From Nitrospira sp. CG24D (GTDB lineage: Bacteria; Nitrospirota; Nitrospiria; Nitrospirales; Nitrospiraceae), in contig NEWQ02000013.1 in the NCBI GenBank assembly GCA_002869855.2, positions 62,001 to 126,000 of the forward strand: 64,000 nucleotides of DNA, written 5' to 3'. Position 1 is the first letter of the stretch. Each line of letters opens with the position of its first letter. Under the pieces are notes generated by a model, which had not been told where the DNA came from, made no database searches, and saw only the letters and a program-made list of their open reading frames with translations. Positions 16,599-24,977 of this stretch are shown piece after piece. The position numbers and the translations under genes were made by a program.

Positions 16599-18092
16599 CT
16601 ACGTACTAGGCGGCGGAGTGTAACATAGCCCCTTGAGTTCCTCAAGACTGTTGGAGATCTTGGTGATTCGCTGAGCATATTCTGCGGCAACTAACGGATT
16701 TCGTTGCAGTTTTACATTTGTTTTTGCCGTATGCAGACCGGCTTCGGTCGCGGCGATCGCCAGGATAATTCCAACAGTTAAATCAGATTGCACCGCCGGC
16801 GATAGGAACTTTCGAATGGTTGCGATGGTCTGTCCTGCCTCGCAGGCGAGTGCAGCGATCATGAGCGGAACCGCTGTCGCCTGTTCAAGTGCGGTTGCCA
16901 GAAGCAGTGGACGGTCTGCGTGATCGACAGAGAGGCGTCGGGCTTGTGAGAGCCCTTCATAAGCTTCGCAGTCCTTCTGCATCAAGGCGGCGAGTCTTTG
17001 ACCTAGATCGCTGAGGGTTCGCTCGGACTCTGACTGCTTTCCGATGCGAGCTCCCATAGTGCCCAATGACGCCGCGAGGGCTCCAGCCAACGCCGCAGCG
17101 CTTCCACCCGCTGGTGTCGGTGTGGCCGAAGCGAGGGCATGAAGATAGGCGGCAATAGTCGGTGTGGCATCGGCGTGAGGCTGAATCGATCCGGCTCCGG
17201 CCAATCTTGTTTCCAGAATTTTGGTGGAGTCGAAGCGCCTGATCTGTAAGAACGCCGAAGCGGTTTGGTTTAATGCCGCTTGAGGAACGAGACCGATCAA
17301 CTCGCTTTCGGCAATCTCCACGCCGGCCTTGGCGGATTCGGTTTGGACTGCACGGAAAGCTGTGGCCATCGAGGTGACACGGTAATCAGTGAGATTCATG
17401 GAAACTTGCACGATTCCGCGGCTGGCCAGTGCCACCCCGATGGCTTTCACACAGGGCAAGCCGCCATTGGAGTGTCTGATCGTGCGCGCAATCGTCTTCG
17501 CGATATTGAGATCAGGACTGTTCAGATTCACATTGAAAGCGATCAGTGGATACCTGGCGCCGATCACAACGGCTCCTGCGCTGTCATGAAGATGAGCGGG
17601 TCCGAAGTCCGGGTGCCAATTCCGGTCGGTCGCCATTCTTGCGGTCAGCCCGGACAGTCCTCCCTGTCGGATCGCCTCCAGCCTTGTCCGGTCCGGATGA
17701 CCGGCAGCCTGTTCATAGAGAAACACCGGGATTTTCAGTTCAGTCCCCACCCGTTCGCCGAGCCGGCGGGCGAGCTGCGCACAGTCCTCCATCGTCGAAC
17801 CCTGGATCGGGACAAAAGGGACGACATCGGTCGCTCCGGTGCGTGGATGGACCCCCGCGTGGTTGCGCAGATCGATCAGCTTCGTCGCAAGCTGTATGGC
17901 CTGAAACGCGGCTTCCAGGACCGCCTCGGGATCGCCGGCAAAGGTCAGGACGGACCGATGGTGATCGGGATCGCTCGTCCGATCCAGCAGCCGGACGCCC
18001 GGGACCGATTCTACCGCCGCGATCAGTGCCTGAATGGTGGCGGGATTCCGACCCTCGCTGAAATTGGGGATGCACTCGATGATTTTTGGCAT
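16599..18092 (-). CDS. ftcD: Glutamate formimidoyltransferase fused to formimidoyl-THF cyclodeaminase
   Basis: A 497-residue fusion. The N-terminal ~300 residues are formiminotransferase (ECIPNFSEGRNP at the start, HRSVLTFAG near 46, HAGVHPRTGATDVVPF near 78). The C-terminal ~190 residues are the helical cyclodeaminase domain (PTPAGGSAAALAGALAASLG near 320). In histidine users it moves the formimino group from formiminoglutamate to folate and then deaminates it. No hut genes are nearby. In bacteria without histidine degradation, formiminotransferases can instead recycle 5-formyl-THF; that role is an inference here. Confidence 0.92.
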   Translation of the reverse strand: MPKIIECIPNFSEGRNPATIQALIAAVESVPGVRLLDRTSDPDHHRSVLTFAGDPEAVLEAAFQAIQLATKLIDLRNHAGVHPRTGATDVVPFVPIQGSTMEDCAQLARRLGERVGTELKIPVFLYEQAAGHPDRTRLEAIRQGGLSGLTARMATDRNWHPDFGPAHLHDSAGAVVIGARYPLIAFNVNLNSPDLNIAKTIARTIRHSNGGLPCVKAIGVALASRGIVQVSMNLTDYRVTSMATAFRAVQTESAKAGVEIAESELIGLVPQAALNQTASAFLQIRRFDSTKILETRLAGAGSIQPHADATPTIAAYLHALASATPTPAGGSAAALAGALAASLGTMGARIGKQSESERTLSDLGQRLAALMQKDCEAYEGLSQARRLSVDHADRPLLLATALEQATAVPLMIAALACEAGQTIATIRKFLSPAVQSDLTVGIILAIAATEAGLHTAKTNVKLQRNPLVAAEYAQRITKISNSLEELKGLCYTPPPST

Positions 18093-18119
18093 CGGCGATC
18101 TCTAATGGATGGAAACGAA

Positions 18120-18154
18120 AAAGCCGGAGGTTCACGTTCCCTCCGGCTTTCTGA
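18120..18154 (-). terminator. Rho-independent terminator after tusA
   Basis: Stem AAAGCCGGAGG pairs with CCTCCGGCTTT across a ~9-nt loop. On the minus strand it ends in a T-run (TTTTTCG), 28 bp after the tusA stop. Confidence 0.8.
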
Positions 18155-18181
18155 GGTTTCAGGTGCGAAGCCGTCGTGCGG

Positions 18182-18424
18182 TTACTTGGTCTTCTTGACG
18201 AAGGTTTTGTAGATCCGGCCTGAGGCGGCCTGTTCTTCTTCCATGCCGACCAGTTGATGTCCCGTCGTGTCGCACCAGGCGGGCATATCTTTCTTGATCC
18301 CCTCGTCGTCGGACACCACTTCGAGCACCTGCCCGAGGGTGAGTTCCTTGATCTTCTTCGAGGTCAGAATAATCGGCATCGGGCAAAAATATCCGAGTGT
18401 ATCGAGCTTCACATCAGCCTGCAT
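18182..18424 (-). CDS. TusA family sulfurtransferase
   Basis: An 80-residue cytoplasmic protein with the SirA/TusA fold. The sulfur-carrying Cys is in the family motif GYFCPMPIILTSKKIKEL (Cys14), followed by VLEVVSDDEGIKKDMPAWC and a C-terminal strand. TusA-like proteins pass persulfide sulfur between donors and acceptors. It directly follows the DsrE-type gene (26 bp), a pairing known from sulfur-relay operons. The pair shares one promoter (19046-19075) and one terminator. Confidence 0.9.
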   Translation of the reverse strand: MQADVKLDTLGYFCPMPIILTSKKIKELTLGQVLEVVSDDEGIKKDMPAWCDTTGHQLVGMEEEQAASGRIYKTFVKKTK

Positions 18425-18450
18425 CGTCGGTATCTCCGTCTGTGGTCGAT

Positions 18451-18981
18451 TTATATGAAGAGGTTCACGCTGCCCTGCTTGGCTTCCGCCAAATAGGTCG
18501 TGACCCCGGCGAATTGATCGATCCCCTCAATCAATGTGTCCTTGGTAATGCCCATGAGCCCCATCGTTGTCGTGCAGGCGATGAACCGTACGCCCAGGTC
18601 GAGCGCCGTCTCCATCAGCTCGGGGACTCCCGGCATCCGGTTCTGCTTCATGACGAGTTTCATCATGCTGGTGCCCAGTCCGCCGAAGTGGAACCGTGAG
18701 AGCGGGAGATTCTCGGCTCCTCCCTTATTCAGCATGCCGAACATGCGGCGCAGCCAGTCTTTGGCCGAGCTGGTGGCTCCTTGCTTGCGAATCGTATTCA
18801 ATCCCCAGAAGGTGAAGAAGACGGTGACCTGCATGCCCATCGCAGCTGCGCCGGTGGCGATAATGAAGGCAGCCATCGCGCGATCCAGATCGCCGCTTAA
18901 GAGGACAATCGTCACTTTGTCCGGTTTCGATTCCTGTAACTGAGCCAACGTGGCGGAGGGCTCTATTTGCGTCATCTGCAT
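18451..18981 (-). CDS. DsrE/DsrF/DrsH-like family protein
   Basis: A 176-residue protein of the DsrE superfamily (the larger DsrE2-like type). It has a strand-turn-helix KVTIVLLSGDLDRAMAAFIIATGAAAMGMQVTVFFTFWG near residues 20-58. A putative active Cys is in VRFIACTTTMGLMG near residue 137, and the C-terminus is NLFI. There are no transmembrane segments long enough to be certain, though DsrE2 relatives can be membrane-associated. It is the first gene of the operon with tusA. A role in sulfur or persulfide trafficking is inferred from family and neighbour. Confidence 0.82.
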   Translation of the reverse strand: MQMTQIEPSATLAQLQESKPDKVTIVLLSGDLDRAMAAFIIATGAAAMGMQVTVFFTFWGLNTIRKQGATSSAKDWLRRMFGMLNKGGAENLPLSRFHFGGLGTSMMKLVMKQNRMPGVPELMETALDLGVRFIACTTTMGLMGITKDTLIEGIDQFAGVTTYLAEAKQGSVNLFI

Positions 18982-19045
18982 GGGTGCCTCAATCTGCGCA
19001 ATTTGATTGTGCGGTGCGAACTGCCGCTATTTTTAAGGTATTTTG

Positions 19046-19075
19046 ACTATAGTCTCCGTATCTTTTTCTTGTCAA
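19046..19075 (-). promoter_or_regulatory. Sigma70-type promoter of the dsrE-tusA operon
   Basis: On the minus strand a perfect TTGACA (19075-19070) is followed after 18 bp by TATAGT (19051-19046), about 65 bp upstream of the DsrE-like start. Confidence 0.7.
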
Positions 19076-19085
19076 GGCAACGAGC

Positions 19086-19114
19086 TTGACCGCACTCGTG
19101 AGGCTGGCTATAGT
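19086..19114 (+). promoter_or_regulatory. Sigma70-type promoter of the Rieske oxygenase gene
   Basis: TTGACC at 19086-19091, a 17-bp spacer and TATAGT at 19109-19114, 45 bp before ATG 19159. It is back to back with the dsrE promoter, with only about 10 bp between the two -35 boxes. Confidence 0.65.
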
Positions 19115-19158
19115 CCCTGCCGAATGTATTTTGACAAGCCGTTGGATACTTCAGCCGC

Positions 19159-20247
19159 ATGAGCACATTTCTCGAACAGGATATCGCACCGTTACGCAGT
19201 CCTCCGTTGTTGGGTTTCTGGTATGCGGCCGCGACCAGTTCCGATGTGGTTCCGGGTGCCATGAAGGGTGTGGTGCTGCTCAGCACGCCGATTCTCCTCT
19301 GCCGCACCAAGGATGGCCGTGTCTCTGCGATGCTCGACCTGTGTCCCCATCGGGGGATGCCCCTGTCCTTCGGGCGGATGGAAGGGGATCGGGTGGAGTG
19401 TTACTATCACGGCTGGCAATTTGGGATGGACGGACGTTGCACGGCGATTCCATCCCTGGTGAGCGATTCACCGATCGATCCGAAGAAGATCTGCGTCACA
19501 TCCTATCCCTGTCAGGACCAGGACGGTTATATCTGGGTGTACATGGCGGACAGCCGCTATCCTGATCGGCCGATTCCTGCGCTGATGCGCCATCCGCTTC
19601 CATCAAGCCCCTATCTCATGTTCCAGCATTCACAGCTGCTCTCCAGCACCCTCGATGACGGCGTGGTCGGGTTGATGGATCCGGCGCATGGCCCCTACGT
19701 GCATCAGAGCAGTTTGTGGCGGAAGCCGGCCAGTCAGCACGACAAGGCGAAGACGTTTGAACCGATCCCGAATGGATTCCGGATGATCGGCCATGCTCCG
19801 TCGAAGAACAGTCCCCCGTATCAATTATTGAAGTGGGTTTCCGGGGGCGAGCTCACGACGACGATCGACTTCGTGCTGCCGAATCAGCGGTATGAGTTTA
19901 TCCAGTGCGGATCGCTGTGGGTCTCGATTAGGGTGCTGATGACGCCGATTACGGAACATGAAACCCGCATGGACTTCTGTGCGGCATGGAACGCCTTCCG
20001 CTGGCTGCCGTTCGGCAAATCGATCTTCAAGTATTTCGCCAAGGGCTTTCTGGCGCAGGATAAGGTGGCGATGGACCGCCAGTCGATCGGGCTCAAGCAC
20101 AAGCCGCCGTTCCGTCTTGTCGGCGACGCCGATCAGCAGGCCAAGTGGTATCACAAGTTGAAAGCGGCTCATGTGACGTCGCTCCAGACCGGACTACCAT
20201 TCGATCACCCACTCAAAGGACCTGTTACGTTGCGATGGCGAAGCTAA
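19159..20247 (+). CDS. Rieske non-heme iron oxygenase, alpha subunit type
   Basis: A 362-residue protein. The Rieske [2Fe-2S] ligands are CPHRG (near residue 57) and CYYHGW (near 78). The mononuclear iron site is DDGVVGLMDPAHGPYVH near residues 168-184, with the two His. Strand LRSPPLLGFWYAA at the start is typical of the vanillate demethylase/pheophorbide oxygenase-like group. These enzymes hydroxylate or demethylate ring compounds, fed by a reductase. No reductase gene is adjacent and the substrate is unknown. Its end overlaps the next gene's start by 13 nt. Confidence 0.88.
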   Translation: MSTFLEQDIAPLRSPPLLGFWYAAATSSDVVPGAMKGVVLLSTPILLCRTKDGRVSAMLDLCPHRGMPLSFGRMEGDRVECYYHGWQFGMDGRCTAIPSLVSDSPIDPKKICVTSYPCQDQDGYIWVYMADSRYPDRPIPALMRHPLPSSPYLMFQHSQLLSSTLDDGVVGLMDPAHGPYVHQSSLWRKPASQHDKAKTFEPIPNGFRMIGHAPSKNSPPYQLLKWVSGGELTTTIDFVLPNQRYEFIQCGSLWVSIRVLMTPITEHETRMDFCAAWNAFRWLPFGKSIFKYFAKGFLAQDKVAMDRQSIGLKHKPPFRLVGDADQQAKWYHKLKAAHVTSLQTGLPFDHPLKGPVTLRWRS

Positions 20248-21053
20248 GGTTCTTCCTCGTTTATCTCGCGCTCTCCCTCAGTCTCGCCTTTCTGTGGTGT
20301 CCTCTCCCGGTCGCAGCCCAGGGCTCGCGGGTTGTATCGGTCCCTACGCTGGGCGTGCGTACCGATGGCTTGCCCGGGGTGATCAATCACGTCCTGATCC
20401 AGTTTGAGCGTATGGCTGCTCAGAACGGACCCGTCATTGAATTCAATGAAATCAATCTTGGCGGAGGCTCTCTCGTGGGCGAGGAGTGGAAAGACGGAGT
20501 ACGTCATGCTGTGCAGGCCGTCGCCAGGCTCGTGGGAGAGGACGGACATGATTGGCGGATCACGCTCAAGAATCGGGCCGTGACCGCTGTGACGGACGGC
20601 CGAAGTTCGAGCGGCGCCATTGCGGTCGGCATTCTGGCTGCCTATAAAGGCGATGCCCTGAGATCGGACATCGCGGTATCCGGCGTGATTACGCCGGATG
20701 GGCGGATCGATGTGGTGGGCGGCTTGCCAAGCAAGCTTGAGGCGGCTGCCGGGGGACAATACCGATCGTTGGTGATTTCGCGCCATCAACCCTATACCTC
20801 GGATTGGCCTCAGGGTGAAGAGGCGGCGGCTCGTTTGCGCGTCGCACTGATTCAGGTTCGCACGTTGGCTGAGGCTTACGAGACGATGACGGGGGCGGGC
20901 GCTAACGCTCTTTCGATTCTGTGGGCAGGATTAACTCCATCGCCCGCCGGATCTGGTCTCGGGATCCGAGTAAGACCACGACATCGCCGGGGAGCAGTTT
21001 GGTTTTCTCCGACGGGTTTGATTCGGTCACCCCCGCTCTGGTCCAGGCAATGA
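20235..21053 (+). CDS. Secreted Lon-like (S16 family) serine protease domain protein
   Basis: A 272-residue protein from ATG 20235, with a signal peptide ending at VAAQG. The body is a Lon proteolytic domain without the ATPase. DGRSSSGA near residues 121-128 matches the Lon DGPSAG site with its nucleophilic Ser. Lys167 in VGGLPSKLEAA matches the Lon catalytic Lys, and GVITPDGRIDVVGG lies between. Cytoplasmic Lon needs ATP; an exported, ATPase-free version must act differently. The start overlaps the Rieske gene by 13 nt. The last ~50 codons run over the 3' end of the convergent antiporter gene and look like unselected sequence. Confidence 0.78.
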   Translation: MAKLRFFLVYLALSLSLAFLWCPLPVAAQGSRVVSVPTLGVRTDGLPGVINHVLIQFERMAAQNGPVIEFNEINLGGGSLVGEEWKDGVRHAVQAVARLVGEDGHDWRITLKNRAVTAVTDGRSSSGAIAVGILAAYKGDALRSDIAVSGVITPDGRIDVVGGLPSKLEAAAGGQYRSLVISRHQPYTSDWPQGEEAAARLRVALIQVRTLAEAYETMTGAGANALSILWAGLTPSPAGSGLGIRVRPRHRRGAVWFSPTGLIRSPPLWSRQ

Positions 21054-22914
21054 CCGAGGCCCCGGTCCGTGGCCGCAGTGACAGTTGGGAAAGCAGTTTT
21101 CCGGCTGCCGGTGAGTCTTCTTCAATCCTGCAGGTCTCTACTTCCACATCGCTGAGGGTCCCCCCGCGAAGATGATGCGCCAGTTCCGGCAAGTCGCTCC
21201 GGCGCAACAGGGCATATCCTTCCCGGCGCACCTGCTCGGCCTTCCGCATGACGAATTCCTGCGGCATGTTATAGGTGCGGAGCACCAGCGCAAAGATTTC
21301 AATCGACGTCTCAAACTCCTCCGGCACCACGTCATCGGCCCCGAGTTGATGGAGCTCTTCCAATTCCCGCAAGTAGCGGGTCCGTACCACGATATGGAGT
21401 TTCGGATTCAAGCCTCTGGCGACCTGCACGGTGCGTCTGGCCATGAAGGGATCGGAAATTGCCACGACCAGCACGCGCGCATCTTCGATCTTCACATGGC
21501 GAAGCACGTTCGGATTGGTTGCGTCGCCGTAGTACAGCGGGAGTCCATGCCGGGTTTCCCGTTGGACCGTATCGCCATCGAGATCCAGTGCGATATAGGG
21601 CACTTCGGTTTCGCCTAACACCCGGGCGAGGTTTCGCCCGTTCAAACCATATCCTACGATGATGACGTGATCCTTGATCCGGAGATGCCGCCCTTCCGCT
21701 TCGAGCACATGGGCGGTTGTCCGGCCGGGAAACCAGTGGCGGAGCCGTTGCATCGCTTCGGCCCGGCGGGCGAGGTGCGGGGACCATTGCATGAGGAACG
21801 GGGTAATGATCATCGAACACACCGAAACGGCCAGGAACACTTGATAAGGTGCGCCGGTCAACAACTTATTCTCTTGTCCGACTTGTGCGAGGATGAAACT
21901 GAACTCGCCGACTTGTGCGAGGGCTACGCCGGCCATGACGGCTGAACGCGGGGGAATGGCGACGGCGAGCACAGCCCCGGCTCCGGTCACAAACTTGATC
22001 ACGAGGATGGCGGCGAGCAGGCCGGTCACCACGGCAGGATATTCAAGCAAGATCCTCCAGTCCATTAAGATACCGATGGACACAAAGAACAGACTGTTAA
22101 AACTGTCCCGAAACGGCAACACCTCCGCCATGGCCTGATGACTGAATTCCGATTCGGAAATGATGAGCCCGGCGATGAAGGCGCCCAGCGCCAGGGAGAG
22201 GCCGCCGAGTGAGGTCAGCCAGGCAATACCGAGGCAGAGCACGATGATCGTGAGGAGGAACAGCTCGCGGCTGCGGCTCCGGACAATGTGCTCCAGCAGC
22301 TTCGGCACGAGATACCAGGCGGCAGCTACCACGAGACCGACGACCACCACAGACTTTCCCAGCGTGAGGAGGATGGAGAGCGCGGCTCCTTCACTGGGAC
22401 TGGACAGAATCGGCGCGAGGAGGATCATCGGGACAACGGCCAGGTCCTGGAAGACGAGAATGCCGATCGCCGCGCGTCCATGCAGGGACTCGCTTTCGCC
22501 GTTTGCCGCGAGGGCTTTCAAGACGATCGCGGTGCTGCTGAGGGAGAGGAGGAAGCCCCAGAAGATGCCTTGTTGCCACGGCACTCCGGCGAGCGTGGCC
22601 CCGCCCCAGACGATCGCGATGACGCCTCCGACTTGAATCGGCGCGGCAATAAAGAGCAGGCGTCGCAGTGAGGCCAGCTGCACGAGCGAAAATTCGATGC
22701 CGATCGTGAAGAGCAACAGAACCACGCCGATTTCGGCCAGGACTTGAACCGTGCTCGAGTCGGAGATCAGATTGAACCCGTGGGGGCCGATCAGCGCCCC
22801 GGCCACCAGAAATCCCGCAATCGACGGGAGCCGGAATTGATGAAAGACAAACACAACGGCAATAGACACCGTGAAGATGACGAGCAGATTGCTGAGGACG
22901 CTGTAGTCAGTCAT
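20902..22914 (-). CDS. CPA2 family cation:proton antiporter with RCK domains (Kef/YbaL-type)
   Basis: A membrane antiporter of about 670 residues. ATG 22914 is chosen because it starts the first transmembrane helix (TDYSVLSNLLVIFTV). The longer upstream frame is hydrophilic and crosses the start of the divergent HAD gene. About 12 transmembrane helices fill residues 1-385 (GALIGPHGF, FQDLAVVPMILLAP). A TrkA-N/RCK nucleotide-binding domain follows (IIVGYGLNGRNLARVLGE near 415), then a TrkA-C domain (LSDVEVETCRIEEDSPAAGK) at the end. It probably exchanges K+ or Na+ for protons under nucleotide control. Its 3' end overlaps the convergent Lon-like gene by 152 bp. Confidence 0.93.
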   Translation of the reverse strand: MTDYSVLSNLLVIFTVSIAVVFVFHQFRLPSIAGFLVAGALIGPHGFNLISDSSTVQVLAEIGVVLLLFTIGIEFSLVQLASLRRLLFIAAPIQVGGVIAIVWGGATLAGVPWQQGIFWGFLLSLSSTAIVLKALAANGESESLHGRAAIGILVFQDLAVVPMILLAPILSSPSEGAALSILLTLGKSVVVVGLVVAAAWYLVPKLLEHIVRSRSRELFLLTIIVLCLGIAWLTSLGGLSLALGAFIAGLIISESEFSHQAMAEVLPFRDSFNSLFFVSIGILMDWRILLEYPAVVTGLLAAILVIKFVTGAGAVLAVAIPPRSAVMAGVALAQVGEFSFILAQVGQENKLLTGAPYQVFLAVSVCSMIITPFLMQWSPHLARRAEAMQRLRHWFPGRTTAHVLEAEGRHLRIKDHVIIVGYGLNGRNLARVLGETEVPYIALDLDGDTVQRETRHGLPLYYGDATNPNVLRHVKIEDARVLVVAISDPFMARRTVQVARGLNPKLHIVVRTRYLRELEELHQLGADDVVPEEFETSIEIFALVLRTYNMPQEFVMRKAEQVRREGYALLRRSDLPELAHHLRGGTLSDVEVETCRIEEDSPAAGKLLSQLSLRPRTGASVIAWTRAGVTESNPSEKTKLLPGDVVVLLGSRDQIRRAMELILPTESKER

Positions 22915-23106
22915 ACGAAAGGCTGCCAGGATTGAATGTGAAGAGTCAGGCGGGGAGATCGGCTCATCCCGTTCACGTCGCGCCTCACGATTCACATGGT
23001 ATAGAGCGGAGAATACCTCAGCAGAAGGTCCCGAACAAGGTAAAGCTTCTTGTCGGCCTGAGTAGAGATGCGTAGAGTGGACTGGGACGTCATGAAAGGA
23101 ATCTGA

Positions 23107-23787
23107 ATGCTTCGTGCCATCCTGTTCGATTTTAACGGAGTCATTGCGGACGATGAGACCGCCCATGTGGAGTGTTTCTGTCAGGTGCTCAAAGAATACG
23201 GTCTCGCCCTCTCCAAAGCTGAGTATTACGGGACCTATCTCGGGATGGATGAACGGAGCTGTACCGCGCTCCTCCTGACGGCGCGTGATGGAAAGAGTGA
23301 GGCCGGGTTGGTCCAGCAGATTCAGGCCCGCAAGGCCGAGTTATTCCGGCTCCATCCCGCTGCACAGAAGCCGGAGCTCTTTCCCGGTGTGATCGAGTTT
23401 GTGCAAGCCGCCCGGCCGTTGTGTCGTATGGCGATCGCTTCCGGTGGCCGTCGGGAACAGATTAACCGGGCGCTGCGCGGGACCGTGATCGAACAGGCCG
23501 TTGACCTCATCGTGTCGGCCGACGATTGCCCGGTCGGGAAACCTGATCCGGCTATCTATCTCCTGACCTTGCAGCGGCTGAACGACTTCGTGCGCGCTCT
23601 CTTGAGGGCCGACGAGTGTCTGGTCATTGAAGATTCAAAGGCGGGTATTCGAGCGGCTCAGGCCGCCGGAATGCCCGTGCTCGCATTGGCGACGACCTAC
23701 CCGGCGGATGAACTGCGTGAGGCTGACTGCGTCATGCCGTCGTTGGCCGGAGTCGATCCGGAAGCGCTGCTTCGGCAGTTTCACTAA
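23107..23787 (+). CDS. HAD-IA family phosphatase (beta-phosphoglucomutase-like)
   Basis: A 226-residue HAD hydrolase. Motif I is LFDFNGVIADDE: the nucleophile Asp8 is present but the second Asp of the usual DxD is Asn10, a variant I recall from some HAD-IA members. Motif II is AIASGGRREQINRAL, motif III the Lys in VGKPDPAIY, and motif IV is VIEDSKAGIRAAQAAGM. The cap domain is helical (residues ~17-90). Substrates of this subgroup are usually sugar phosphates; none can be named here. It is divergent from the antiporter gene. Confidence 0.88.
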   Translation: MLRAILFDFNGVIADDETAHVECFCQVLKEYGLALSKAEYYGTYLGMDERSCTALLLTARDGKSEAGLVQQIQARKAELFRLHPAAQKPELFPGVIEFVQAARPLCRMAIASGGRREQINRALRGTVIEQAVDLIVSADDCPVGKPDPAIYLLTLQRLNDFVRALLRADECLVIEDSKAGIRAAQAAGMPVLALATTYPADELREADCVMPSLAGVDPEALLRQFH

Positions 23788-23973
23788 GTGCACTGGTGTG
23801 CAATCTCGTGCGTTCGATCACGGCAAATCCGCTCCTGCTCTGCCTTTCCCCCTCCAAAGTGGCATAGACTCTCGTGCCCTCCATTGCGTAGGCTGTCGCT
23901 ATTACAGCGCGACTCGCATCTTGGTGCTGAAGAGTATCCGGTGCGCGGTCACAATCTTTCCCGGAGGTGCTCC

Positions 23974-24525
23974 ATGGGCCTGAATCAGATACTTTCCGTC
24001 ATGACGCTGGTCGCGTTGACCGCTGTGAGTCCTGCACATAGCGATACCCCGCCTCCGTCGGAACCGTCACATACGTGGGAATGTCCGCAAGCCGATGGAA
24101 CATCGGTCTATACGAATAAAGAAAAACCCGGCTGTCGGGCGATGACGTTGAAGCCATTGTCGGTGGTTCCTTCATTGGACAACATGCCGCTCATTCCACG
24201 GTCGATCGGCAATCCGCCCTACCAGGCTCCTGTGTCCCAGGGATATGGGCCTGTCAGCGGAGCGCAGAATGTGCCGGATTGGGCCAAAGACTGGCATGCC
24301 TCAACGACAGGAAACCGCGGTGACATCTGCGGGATGTTTTGGGAATGGGTCAGGTTGAATGAGAAAACCAGAGGCGGATTTTTCTTTGGTTCGGATCCGT
24401 CCTATGGCGGTGACCTGAGCGGACAGAATCAGCGAGGCGCCAGTTATTCGTTCTATGATCAAGCGCGGTATGCCGCGTTGGCAAGAGTATTTGGGTCAGG
24501 GTTCGTTCCCGTCGGCTGTCAGTAA
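23974..24525 (+). CDS. Secreted hypothetical protein with a short DUF4124-like segment
   Basis: A 183-residue precursor from ATG 23974, preceded by CCGGAGG at 23961. A signal peptide ends near AHSDT. The mature start HTWECPQADGTSVYTNKEKPGCRAM resembles DUF4124 domains, which bind through a small Cys-bridged fold. The rest is unrecognised and rich in Gly, Tyr and aromatic residues, with two more Cys (DICGMFW and the penultimate residue). The longer frame from 23788 is rejected because it lacks an initiation signal. Confidence 0.6.
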   Translation: MGLNQILSVMTLVALTAVSPAHSDTPPPSEPSHTWECPQADGTSVYTNKEKPGCRAMTLKPLSVVPSLDNMPLIPRSIGNPPYQAPVSQGYGPVSGAQNVPDWAKDWHASTTGNRGDICGMFWEWVRLNEKTRGGFFFGSDPSYGGDLSGQNQRGASYSFYDQARYAALARVFGSGFVPVGCQ

Positions 24526-24537
24526 GAGCGGGACGAC

Positions 24538-24930
24538 TCAGCCGCGCAGCTTCGCCAGGACCGTGGCGGGATCCCAGTAGGCCCAGAAGGTCTGGATCTC
24601 TCCGGCTTCATTGAATTCGAACACATCGATCCCCTTCACTTCGACAGGCTTCCCGTTTTTCCCGATTCCCTGTCCATAAAACAGGACCGCTGCCCGGTTG
24701 TGGGAGACGTGTGTTTCCTGTGCGTAGATGGTTACTTCCTGCAGGGCGCTGGCGATGGTGTAAAAAAGCGCTTTGAGCGCCGCATGTCCGTGCACGGGTG
24801 TCGCACCGTAGGGTTCATGGCTGATGGCATTGGAGGCGAAACAGGCCGTCCAGGCAGTTGGATCAAGGGCGCGCCAGGCAGCGAAATAGCGGTCGACGCG
24901 GTCGCGAATCTCGTCGGGGGAGAGCGGCAT
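24538..24930 (-). CDS. NTF2-like / SnoaL-fold protein
   Basis: A 130-residue protein from ATG 24930 with the cone-shaped NTF2-like fold: EIRDRVDRYFAAWRALDPTAW at the start, HGHAALKALFYTIASALQEVTI in the middle, VKGIDVFEFNEAGEIQTFWAYWDP at the end. Such proteins are small-molecule isomerases, hydrolases or ligand binders; substrate prediction is not possible. It is transcribed in the same direction as the epimerase upstream. Confidence 0.8.
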   Translation of the reverse strand: MPLSPDEIRDRVDRYFAAWRALDPTAWTACFASNAISHEPYGATPVHGHAALKALFYTIASALQEVTIYAQETHVSHNRAAVLFYGQGIGKNGKPVEVKGIDVFEFNEAGEIQTFWAYWDPATVLAKLRG

Positions 24931-24977
24931 CGTCAGTCCTTTCGTGACCATCCGGTCAACAAGGGAAATCGCCCGGC

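Noticed and set aside
17280..18212. A 310-codon plus-strand frame opposite ftcD
   Set aside because: Shadow of the formiminotransferase domain and it crosses the terminator.
22914..23166. N-terminal extension of the antiporter to the upstream start
   Set aside because: The extra 84 residues are hydrophilic, cross the start of the divergent HAD gene, and precede the natural first transmembrane helix.
23788..23973. Coding start of the secreted gene right after the HAD stop
   Set aside because: The upstream part reads as random sequence; the ATG at 23974 has a ribosome binding site and a signal peptide.
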